The notes under the pieces: model-generated | The model's input: the letters and a program-made list of their open reading frames with translations, nothing else | Database searches by the model: none | Told to the model about the DNA's origin: nothing | Assembly (NCBI RefSeq): GCF_033720595.1 | Contig: NZ_JAWWCF010000075.1 | Span: 1-12,618 of the forward strand | Length of the DNA: 12,618 bases | Source: Lishizhenia sp033720595 | GTDB lineage: Bacteria; Bacteroidota; Bacteroidia; Flavobacteriales_D; Crocinitomicaceae | Reading direction: 5' to 3' | Shown: positions 6,498 through 12,123 of the stretch, piece by piece | Layout of the letters: the number at the start of each line of letters is the position of its first letter | How positions within the stretch are numbered: the first letter of the stretch is position 1 | Translations under genes and position numbers: made by a program

Positions 6498-6638
6498 TTC
6501 AACCCTACAAACTCCGAGATCCCATTTACTCCCGTAACATCTTATTTTACGGCTATTCGTTAAATAATCACAAAGGAAAATTGGGGGTTTTCTTTCTTCG
6601 ATAATTCCATTATATTAGCAACACTAAAAAATAATGGA

Positions 6639-7352
6639 GTGTCAGACAGCGTAGTAATCATCCCCACATATAATGAAATAGAGAACATAGAGAAAATGGT
6701 TCGCAAAGTTTTCTCTTTAGAAAAAGAATTTCACTTATTAATTATCGACGATAATTCTCCGGATGGAACGGCAAAACGCGTTAAAGAACTGCAGAAAGAA
6801 TTTCCTACGCAACTTCACCTCGAACAACGTGAAGGAAAACTTGGATTAGGAACTGCCTACATACATGGCTTTAAATGGTCGCTCCAAAGAAATTACGACT
6901 ACATTTTTGAAATGGACTGTGATTTCTCCCACAACCCAGATGATTTAATTCGATTATACACAGCTTGTAAAGAAAACAATGCTGGCTTGGCCATAGGTTC
7001 TCGCTACTGTAAAGGTGGTAAAGTAAGCAACTGGCCCTGGGATAGAGTGTTGATGTCTTATTTTGCGTCTATCTATGTACGAATGATCTTATGGATAGGT
7101 ATTAAAGACACTACAGCAGGTTTTAAATGTTACGCCAAAGAAGCATTGCAATCGGTAAATTTCGATGCAATTACCTTTAGAGGGTATGCTTTTCAAATCT
7201 GTATGAAATATGCCGTAAAGAGACACAAATTTAAAATCGTTGAGGTTCCTATTACTTTTGTAGATAGACTTTACGGAGAATCAAAAATGAGTTCTGGTAT
7301 ATTCAAAGAAGCACTTTTTGGTGTTTGGAAAATGCGCGGACTAAAATTATAA
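6639..7352 (+). CDS. Dpm1-like polyprenol monophosphomannose synthase (GT2 glycosyltransferase)
   Basis: The 237-residue protein starts with GTG at 6639; an ATG at 6634 is in another frame and ends after six codons. It is a single GT2 domain of the Dpm1 subfamily: VVIIPTYNEIENI (5-17), IDDNSPDGT (36-44, nucleotide binding), EMDCDFSHNP (91-100, the metal-binding D-x-D as Asp93-Cys94-Asp95), IGSRY (119-123), NWPW, TAGFKCY (159-165), RGYAFQ (181-186) and ITFVDRLYGESKMS (205-218). Family members move mannose or another sugar from GDP-sugar to a polyprenyl phosphate carrier at the inner face of the membrane. There are no C-terminal membrane helices, so it is the short, soluble form. The sugar donor cannot be read from the sequence. 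Upstream, TATATTAG at 6611-6618 is only a partial -7 match, so its promoter is unsure. Confidence 0.9.
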   Translation: MSDSVVIIPTYNEIENIEKMVRKVFSLEKEFHLLIIDDNSPDGTAKRVKELQKEFPTQLHLEQREGKLGLGTAYIHGFKWSLQRNYDYIFEMDCDFSHNPDDLIRLYTACKENNAGLAIGSRYCKGGKVSNWPWDRVLMSYFASIYVRMILWIGIKDTTAGFKCYAKEALQSVNFDAITFRGYAFQICMKYAVKRHKFKIVEVPITFVDRLYGESKMSSGIFKEALFGVWKMRGLKL

Positions 7353-7384
7353 GTTCATTTCTGGGAAATCCTTGGTTTGAGCCT

Positions 7385-7400
7385 TACCTTTGCCAAGGTA
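7385..7400 (+). promoter_or_regulatory. Candidate promoter box and palindrome upstream of pyrC
   Basis: TACCTTTG (7385-7392) is a full match to the -7 consensus, 58 bases before the pyrC ATG. It is also the left half of a palindrome, TACCTT-TGCC-AAGGTA (7385-7400). A second inverted pair, CCTTGG (7370-7375) and CCAAGG (7393-7398), overlaps it. A dyad on the promoter could be an operator (inference). Confidence 0.5.
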
Positions 7401-7450
7401 TACGAGGTTGAACGCCTTAAACTACCACCACACATACAAAAGAAGTACAT

Positions 7451-8782
7451 ATGAAAACAGTAATCAAAGGAGGTTTAGTAATAAACGAAGGAAAGAAAGA
7501 ACATTTAGATATTCTTATTGAAAACGGGAGAATTACAAAAATGGCAGCAAACATTTCTGAAGCAAATGCTGAAGAAATTAACGCCGATGGAAAATATGTA
7601 CTTCCTGGATGTATAGACGACCAAGTTCACTTTAGAGAACCAGGTTTAACACACAAAGCCAACATTGGTACAGAAAGTAGAGCTGCAGTTGCTGGAGGTA
7701 TTACCACTTTCATGGAAATGCCTAACACCGTTCCTAATGCGCTTACACAAAAATTGTTGCAAGACAAATACGACATTGCCGCGAATACAAGTATTGCCAA
7801 CTATAGCTTCTTCATGGGAGCCTCTAACGACAATATAGAGCATGTTTTACAAACCGATCCGCACAACGTATGTGGTGTAAAAGTCTTCATGGGATCGAGT
7901 ACAGGAAACATGTTGGTAGATGAAACAGCTACTTTGGAAAAAATATTCTCTGAAGTTCCAATGTTAATTGCCACACACTGTGAGGACGAAGCTACAATTA
8001 GAAGAAACACAGAGATTTACCGTGAAAAATACGGTGAAGACATGCCTATTAAATACCACCCAGAAATTAGAAGCGAAGAAGCTTGTTACCTTTCTTCTAG
8101 CAAGGCGGTAGAATTGGCCAAGAAATTTGATACTCGTTTACACATTTTACATATCTCTACAGGAAAAGAAACTGAATTATTTAGAAACGATATTCCTCTA
8201 AAAGAGAAAAGAATTACTGCAGAAGCATGTGTACACCACTTATGGTTTACAGATGAATTTTACGACGAAAAAGGAACGTTTATTAAGTGGAACCCAGCGG
8301 TTAAGTCTGCAGCCGACAGAGACCAAATTTGGAAGGCTTTGTTAGACAACAGAATTGACATTGTTGCCACAGATCACGCACCTCATACCTTGGAAGAAAA
8401 AGCAAACAAGTACTTTAGCGCTCCTTCTGGAGGACCATTGGTACAACATGCTTTATTGGCCATGTTGGAGAAATATAAAGATGGAATTATTCCTTTAGAA
8501 AGAGTAGTTGAAAAAATGGCGCATGCCCCAGCTGATTGTTTCCAAGTAAAAGAAAGAGGATACTTAAGAGAAGGATACTTTGCAGATATCGTTATTGTGG
8601 ATCCGAAGCAAGACCAAACAGTAACAAGAGAAAGCTTATTGTACAAATGTGGATGGTCTCCTTTTGAGGGAACTAAATTCTCACACGTTATCGATAGAAC
8701 TATCGTGAACGGAAAAACGGTTTACCATAACAACGCAATTGTTGAAGCCGGTAACGGTCAACGTATTACCTTCGATAGATAA
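7451..8782 (+). CDS. pyrC: Dihydroorotase
   Basis: The 443-residue amidohydrolase closes N-carbamoyl-aspartate to dihydroorotate, the third step of pyrimidine synthesis. Metal and catalytic residues are visible: His60 in DDQVHFREPG (57-65), Lys144 in GVKVFMGSSTG (the carbamylated lysine), His176 in ATHCED, His234 in HILHIST and Asp308 in ATDHAPHT. The TIM barrel is full length, with the small beta domain formed by both ends (1-50 and about 365-443). The usual HxH of strand one reads Q-x-H here (Gln58), a variant I recall from other Bacteroidetes dihydroorotases, so it is probably active rather than broken. The ATG follows an A-rich leader with a -7 box and palindrome. The next gene starts 2 bases after its stop, forming a pair with the DUF4296 lipoprotein. 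Other cyclic amidohydrolases (hydantoinase, allantoinase) are the main alternatives. Confidence 0.92.
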   Translation: MKTVIKGGLVINEGKKEHLDILIENGRITKMAANISEANAEEINADGKYVLPGCIDDQVHFREPGLTHKANIGTESRAAVAGGITTFMEMPNTVPNALTQKLLQDKYDIAANTSIANYSFFMGASNDNIEHVLQTDPHNVCGVKVFMGSSTGNMLVDETATLEKIFSEVPMLIATHCEDEATIRRNTEIYREKYGEDMPIKYHPEIRSEEACYLSSSKAVELAKKFDTRLHILHISTGKETELFRNDIPLKEKRITAEACVHHLWFTDEFYDEKGTFIKWNPAVKSAADRDQIWKALLDNRIDIVATDHAPHTLEEKANKYFSAPSGGPLVQHALLAMLEKYKDGIIPLERVVEKMAHAPADCFQVKERGYLREGYFADIVIVDPKQDQTVTRESLLYKCGWSPFEGTKFSHVIDRTIVNGKTVYHNNAIVEAGNGQRITFDR

Positions 8783-8784
8783 TC

Positions 8785-9171
8785 ATGAAAAAATTAAGGC
8801 TTTACATATTGGGGTTTTCTTTCATTTTCACGGCTTGCCAAAACAATTTGGAAGAAAATCCCAGGCCTTCTAACCTCATACCGCAAGACACTTTTCAATA
8901 TGTTTTACAAGACTTACTCGTTTTAGAGGGGTACGTACAAAACAAATACAGGAGTCTGCCCAATTACTACAAAATCTTAAAACGCGAAGGGCAAGATATT
9001 TTTGCCAAGTACCATTTAGACAGCGCGCGTTTTAACGCCTCTTTCACCTATTACAGTAGAGAACAGCAAATTCTGAACGATATCTACACCAAGATTTCGG
9101 ACTCTTTAAACATGCGTTCATTTTCTTTAGAAAGTGATGTTTCTACACAAAAAGACTCCATTTCGAAGTAA
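8785..9171 (+). CDS. DUF4296 family lipoprotein
   Basis: The 128-residue product has a lipoprotein signal: KK at 2-3, a hydrophobic core, and F-T-A-C with Cys18 as the lipidated residue. The domain carries the DUF4296 signature PSNLIPQDTFQYVLQDLL (28-45), a Tyr-rich middle and a helix around the motif FTYYSREQQILNDIYTKISD. Its function is unknown. It directly follows dihydroorotase, with 2 bases between stop and ATG. This pairing is, to my knowledge, common in Flavobacteriia, although no functional link to pyrimidine synthesis is known. It presumably faces the periplasm from a membrane. A weak hairpin with a T run lies about 90 bases after the stop. Confidence 0.85.
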   Translation: MKKLRLYILGFSFIFTACQNNLEENPRPSNLIPQDTFQYVLQDLLVLEGYVQNKYRSLPNYYKILKREGQDIFAKYHLDSARFNASFTYYSREQQILNDIYTKISDSLNMRSFSLESDVSTQKDSISK

Positions 9172-9263
9172 GGATACTTTTACCCCTTAGCGATTGTAAG
9201 GATACCCTGCAGGAAGGAAATTTAAAAAAACTTGCGCTTTTGGGGCGACCTAAGAAGCCACAG

Positions 9264-9283
9264 AAAGCACCCAGCTTTTTTTT
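9264..9283 (+). terminator. Weak terminator-like hairpin after the pyrC-DUF4296 pair
   Basis: AAAGC (9264-9268) pairs with GCTTT (9274-9278) around the loop ACCCA, followed by five more T. The stem is short, but the T run is complete. It is the best candidate for the end of the pyrC transcript. Confidence 0.4.
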
Positions 9284-9320
9284 AGTTGACAACCGAAGCG
9301 TAGGATAAAAAGCGCGGTTC

Positions 9321-9341
9321 CACCCCAAAGTTCTTGGGGTG
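9321..9341 (-). terminator. Hairpin downstream of the outer-membrane-type gene
   Basis: CACCCCAA (9321-9328) pairs perfectly with TTGGGGTG (9334-9341) around the loop AGTTC. It lies 18 bases beyond the stop of the minus-strand gene. The T run on the minus strand is delayed (GAACCGCGCTTTTT), so termination is plausible but not certain. Confidence 0.45.
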
Positions 9342-9359
9342 AAAAGGGCCAATAAATCA

Positions 9360-10022
9360 TTAAAAGGTAAAGGACATACCTAAATCTAAACTGAAATTTA
9401 GGGTCTCTCCTTCGTTTACTTTCCTGCTGAGTGGTAGAAACTCTGTCTCCCCTTGCTCCACTCCGAAAAGATATGCTCTCGCGTTCACTCCTGTGAAAAA
9501 ACTTACATGGTCTCCAAGTTGATAATTTAAGGCACACTGAACGTTTACACCCGTACTGTGAAGGATATGGTCCTCCCATAAAATAAAATTGTTCGCATCA
9601 ATGTGCAACACTTCTTCTTCAGCATATCTATACAATAGACCTATTCCATAATCTAAACTAAAGCGTTCATTTAGTATTTTGGTTTTACCTAAATTCATAG
9701 CTGTAGTAAGATGTAATCTATTTGCAATTGGTCGTTCTGATTTCAACCTTTCCATATAACTCCATTCATGCAGGTACTGCACAGAACCCGACCACCAGTA
9801 CCCTTTAGGACTGTAATTTTTATAAGCGACACCAATTGAATTGTGCAGCAAACCGTTAAAAACGCCATTCCCAGGATAAAGTGATTTTACATTTAATGGA
9901 ACAGTTCCATCAGCATAGTTTTGTAAAAGTCCCGTAAATAGACTTATTCGATGTTTGTTTGTATTTTGACAGAAAACGATACTCGAAAGAATTAAGGAGA
10001 AAAGTAAAATTGATTTTTTCAT
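9360..10022 (-). CDS. Hypothetical secreted beta-strand protein, probable outer membrane protein
   Basis: I do not recognise a named family for this 220-residue protein. It starts with a signal peptide (MKKSILLFSLILSSIVFCQN), so it crosses the inner membrane. The mature part is rich in alternating hydrophobic/aromatic strands (HRISLFTGLLQNY, GYWWSGSVQYLHEW, FSLDYGIGLLYRY, HVSFFTGVNARAYLFGV) and ends LNFSLDLGMSFTF. A C-terminal Phe strand is typical of outer-membrane beta-barrels, and a barrel of about eight strands would fit the length. It stands alone, facing away from mrp. A near-match -7 box (TTAATTTG on the minus strand at 10045-10052) lies 22 bases before the ATG. Base use is like its neighbours. 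A periplasmic beta protein is the alternative. Confidence 0.7.
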   Translation of the reverse strand: MKKSILLFSLILSSIVFCQNTNKHRISLFTGLLQNYADGTVPLNVKSLYPGNGVFNGLLHNSIGVAYKNYSPKGYWWSGSVQYLHEWSYMERLKSERPIANRLHLTTAMNLGKTKILNERFSLDYGIGLLYRYAEEEVLHIDANNFILWEDHILHSTGVNVQCALNYQLGDHVSFFTGVNARAYLFGVEQGETEFLPLSRKVNEGETLNFSLDLGMSFTF

Positions 10023-10202
10023 GGTGGTATATTTTTATCTCCATCAAATTAAACGAAATCCAGGCGAAAATCCATAACAATAAAATCCATATTTCAGAGA
10101 ATTTATACTTCTCTAACGAAGTAAAAGAGTAAAGCCAACACCATTCTTAGTCACCCATTAAACATTCCCCACTTTATCCTTTACTTCTTAAAGTATTAGC
10201 CT

Positions 10203-10210
10203 TATTTTTG
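10203..10210 (+). promoter_or_regulatory. Candidate -7 promoter box for mrp (TATTTTTG)
   Basis: TATTTTTG matches TAnnTTTG fully and lies 19 bases before the mrp ATG, giving a short leader. No clear -33 TTG was seen; TTTA occurs at about the right distance (10180-10183). Confidence 0.55.
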
Positions 10211-10229
10211 CCGGACGTAAAGAATAGCT

Positions 10230-11315
10230 ATGGCAATTACAAGAGACAAGGTATTAGAGGCCTTGGGCAATGTTTTAGAACCTGATTTAAAGAAGGATAT
10301 CGTTTCTCAGAACTTAGTGGAAGACTTAGTAATAGAGGGAAACACAATTTCACTTACCGTTAATGTTACCAACCCTGCTCTACACGCAAGAAAGCGTATG
10401 GAAGAGGCCGTTGAGTTTGCACTAGAACGTGTATTGGGGAAAGAGATAGAAGTTGAGTGTACCGTAAAAGGTATGAGCAATGCAGAATCTGCAACGCGCA
10501 GAAGAATCTTGCCTGAAGTGAAAAACATTGTAGCCGTTGCCTCTGGTAAGGGTGGTGTAGGAAAATCTACAGTTACAGCAAACCTTGCGGGTGGATTGGC
10601 TAAAGCAGGATACAAAGTAGGTATCGTTGATGCCGACATTTATGGTCCTTCTATGCCAACTATGTTTGACGTAGTAGGAGAAAGGCCTACCATGATAGAA
10701 GTGGAAGGTGAAAAGAAAATGGTTCCTGTAATGAGCTACGGTATTCAGATCATGTCTATCGGTTTCTTTACAGAGCAAGACAACGCTGTTGTTTGGAGAG
10801 GACCTATGGCTTCTAAAGCATTGACACAATTATTTACAGATACTTACTGGGGAGAATTGGATTACTTGTTAATTGATTTACCTCCAGGAACAGGTGACAT
10901 CCACTTATCATTGGTACAAACAGTTCCTTTAGATGGAGCAGTGATTGTTTCTACACCACAGGAAGTAGCTTTGGCCGATGCACGTAAAGGAGTGAACATG
11001 TTTAAACTAGACGGAATCAAGGTTCCTGTTGTTGGTTTAATTGAGAACATGGCTTGGTTTACACCTGCTGAATTACCAGACAACAAATACTACATCTTTG
11101 GTAGAGATGGAGCCAAGAATTTGGCAGAAGGTATGAACGAAACGTTCTTAGGTCACATTCCACTGGTACAAAGTGTAAGAGAATCTGGAGACGTAGGAAG
11201 ACCTGCTGTATTCCAAGAAAACACACCAACTGCAAATTCCTTTGAAGAATTAGTTCGTAAATTTGTGGTAGAAGTTGAAAATAAAAAAGCAGCTAAAGTT
11301 GCTGAAAAAGCATAA
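10230..11315 (+). CDS. mrp: Mrp/NBP35 (ApbC) family iron-sulfur cluster carrier ATPase
   Basis: The 361-residue protein joins an N-terminal MIP18/DUF59 domain (about 4-80) to a ParA/MinD-type P-loop ATPase. The deviant Walker A is GKGGVGKS at 106-113, with the signature lysine Lys107 and catalytic Lys112. DADIYGPSMP (134-143) is the Mrp signature, and LLIDLPPGTGD is the Walker B/switch II region. Mrp/ApbC proteins carry Fe-S clusters to client enzymes using ATP. The CxxC that holds the bridging cluster in the Salmonella/E. coli and Nbp35 type is absent: the matching segment reads ENMAWFTPAELPDNKYYIFG, and the only Cys I find is Cys77. I recall this form from other Bacteroidetes. The stop is 2 bases before a NifU-domain gene whose CxxC could supply or hold the cluster, which fits a two-gene operon. 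Confidence 0.93.
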   Translation: MAITRDKVLEALGNVLEPDLKKDIVSQNLVEDLVIEGNTISLTVNVTNPALHARKRMEEAVEFALERVLGKEIEVECTVKGMSNAESATRRRILPEVKNIVAVASGKGGVGKSTVTANLAGGLAKAGYKVGIVDADIYGPSMPTMFDVVGERPTMIEVEGEKKMVPVMSYGIQIMSIGFFTEQDNAVVWRGPMASKALTQLFTDTYWGELDYLLIDLPPGTGDIHLSLVQTVPLDGAVIVSTPQEVALADARKGVNMFKLDGIKVPVVGLIENMAWFTPAELPDNKYYIFGRDGAKNLAEGMNETFLGHIPLVQSVRESGDVGRPAVFQENTPTANSFEELVRKFVVEVENKKAAKVAEKA

Positions 11316-11317
11316 TT

Positions 11318-11575
11318 ATGGCCTTGAATAAAGAAGAGATTACCAAAAAAATAAATGCAGCATTAGAAGATCTAAGACCTTTCTTAGAGGCTGATGGTGG
11401 AGATATGGAATTGGTAAATATTACAGACGAAGGTGTTGCTCAAGTGAAATTATTGGGTGCATGTTCTGAATGCTCTATGAGTCCGATGACTTTGAAAGCA
11501 GGTTTGGAAGAAGCCGTAAAGAAAGTGGCTCCAGAAATCATTCGCGTTGAAGCGATTGATATGGCTGAAGCTTAA
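11318..11575 (+). CDS. NifU C-terminal domain Fe-S scaffold protein
   Basis: The 85-residue product is a single NifU C-terminal (Nfu) domain: an opening helix, RPFLEADGGDMELVNI, a strand, and the cluster-binding GACSECSMSPMTLKAGLEEA with Cys49-X2-Cys52. A pair of such subunits holds a 4Fe-4S cluster between them and passes it to apoproteins. The usual loop is CGGCPMS; here it is CSECSMS, with both cysteines kept. The last strand EIIRVEAIDMAEA completes the fold. It starts 2 bases after mrp and is almost certainly co-transcribed and partnered with it. A strong terminator follows, ending the operon. No symbol is given, as nifU, nfuA and yutI are used loosely for this form. Confidence 0.93.
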   Translation: MALNKEEITKKINAALEDLRPFLEADGGDMELVNITDEGVAQVKLLGACSECSMSPMTLKAGLEEAVKKVAPEIIRVEAIDMAEA

Positions 11576-11597
11576 TTGGAATTTTAGACTTTTAGTC

Positions 11598-11615
11598 TCT
11601 CGACTCCGCTCGAGA
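11598..11615. repeat. Intergenic repeat copy 1 (TCTCGA-CTCCGC-TCGAGA)
   Basis: This is a perfect six-base inverted repeat around CTCCGC, followed by ACCTCCTATTATAA. The GAGAACCT and ATTATAA flanks recur in copy 2, and the core recurs inverted in copy 3. The core resembles the CTCGACTTCGCTCGA-type repeat that I recall as widespread between Bacteroidetes genes. A small hairpin AGACT-TTT-AGTCT (11586-11598) lies just before it. Confidence 0.6.
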
Positions 11616-11662
11616 ACCTCCTATTATAAAGGGTTGATGATCTGCAAAAAGCATTGATATTG

Positions 11663-11698
11663 AAAAGGGATGGACATTTATTGTTCGTCCCTTTTTTT
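11663..11698 (+). terminator. Intrinsic terminator of the mrp-nifU operon
   Basis: AAAAGGGATGGAC (11663-11675) pairs with GTTCGTCCCTTTT (11683-11695) around the loop ATTTATT: 13 pairs including two G-T wobbles, with a run of seven T from 11692. It lies 87 bases after the NifU-domain stop. The first repeat copy lies between stop and terminator and would thus be in the mRNA 3' end. Confidence 0.85.
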
Positions 11699-11702
11699 GT
11701 TT

Positions 11703-11760
11703 AGATAGCTAGAGATCTAGATTTCTAGATGGCTAGAATAGATTCATAGACTTTTAGATT
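11703..11760. repeat. CTAG/TAGA-rich palindromic tract
   Basis: The tract holds four CTAG sites in under 30 bases and many TAGA/AGAT words. A perfect inverted repeat ATCTAGA-TT-TCTAGAT (11715-11730) extends to 13-base arms with two mismatches (11709-11721 against 11724-11736). CTAG is scarce in most bacterial DNA, which makes the cluster stand out. No gene overlaps it. Confidence 0.6.
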
Positions 11761-11777
11761 GGTCGAGGGAATTGTCT

Positions 11778-11807
11778 GTCAACTCTGCTCGAGAACCTTA
11801 ATTATAA
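11778..11807. repeat. Intergenic repeat copy 2 (TCAACTCTGCTCGAGAACCT)
   Basis: Same orientation as copy 1. The core differs at two positions (CTCGACTCCGCTCGAG becomes GTCAACTCTGCTCGAG in context), and GAGAACCT and a downstream ATTATAA are conserved. The substitutions break the six-base inverted repeat, so this looks like a decayed copy. Confidence 0.6.
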
Positions 11808-11830
11808 CTTATTGTTTTAGCATTTGTGAC

Positions 11831-11851
11831 AGGTTTCCGAGCGGAGTCGAG
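11831..11851. repeat. Intergenic repeat copy 3, inverted
   Basis: AGGTTTCCGAGCGGAGTCGA and the next G are the reverse complement of the copy 1 core and tail, with two substitutions (GGAAACCT for GAGAACCT). Copies 2 and 3 face each other across about 25 bases, so a transcript through them could fold into a long, imperfect stem. Confidence 0.6.
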
Positions 11852-11859
11852 GAACCGGT

Positions 11860-12079
11860 CTTAGTAAAGCTTATGGATTGATAAAATTGAGGTCTGAGGT
11901 TCGAGAAATCTAGAAGACCGACACCCAGCAATTCAATGATTCAATGATTTAACATGGAGAGACTTCATTACACCATCCCCCGTTCTTTATCCAAAGAAAA
12001 ACCTTTGTGACCTTTGTGGTTCAAACTACCTTCTTGTAGTTTCGTGTTAAATCTGTTTCCTGTAAGAACTAAACAACAT
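11860..12079. other. Gene-free remainder of the intergenic region
   Basis: No coding frame with family resemblance and no tRNA-like or other known RNA structure was seen here. It holds the tandem pair ATTCAATG (11931-11938 and 11939-11946) followed by ATTTAA, and the tandem pair CCTTTGTGA/CCTTTGTGG (12002-12019). The latter resembles short repeated spacer sequence I recall from Bacteroidetes chromosomes. Together with the features before it, this accounts for the whole gap from the NifU-domain gene to the T9SS gene. Confidence 0.6.
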
Positions 12080-12105
12080 AAAAAAGGTCGAGAACTCCCG
12101 ACCTT
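12080..12105 (-). terminator. Intrinsic terminator of the T9SS-exported protein gene
   Basis: On the minus strand AAGGTCG pairs with CGACCTT around an eight-base loop, and the last arm runs straight into TTTT, giving six T in a row (12080-12085 complement). It starts 18 bases after the gene's stop. This is a good minus-strand terminator. In the other direction the tail is TAACTT, so it is mainly one-way. Confidence 0.8.
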
Positions 12106-12123
12106 AACTTAAATTTCATTATG

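Larger units (their letters stand above)
9172..9359. repeat. Structured intergenic region, possible interspersed element
   Basis: This 188-base gap has no gene. It holds a direct repeat GTAAGGATAC (first copy 9168-9177, overlapping the DUF4296 stop; second 9196-9205), an inverted pair GCGCTTTT (9234-9241) and AAAAGCGC (9308-9315), and TTTGGGG (9239-9245), which is complementary to CCCCAAA (9323-9329). The overall pattern of short arms around GC-richer cores recalls intergenic interspersed elements of Flavobacteriales genomes. That link is from memory and not certain. Confidence 0.4.

Noticed and set aside
6634..6654. ATG at 6634 as the start of the glycosyltransferase
   Set aside because: It is in another frame and stops after six codons. 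The GTG at 6639 gives the family N-terminus directly.
9143..9579. Minus-strand open frames across the gap and the end of the barrel gene
   Set aside because: They run through repeats, hairpins and the end of a real gene in another frame; Ser/Arg/Phe-rich composition with no recognisable domain.
10106..10123. Inverted repeat TACTTC-TCTAAC-GAAGTA in the divergent gap before mrp
   Set aside because: Six-base arms in AT-rich DNA, far from both -7 boxes. Chance is a sufficient explanation without conservation data.
10307..10829. Minus-strand open frames opposite mrp
   Set aside because: They lie within the conserved DUF59 and P-loop coding region and read as shadow sequence.
11580..12020. CRISPR array
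   Set aside because: The repeats are few, unevenly spaced, differently oriented and imperfect, with no cas genes nearby.
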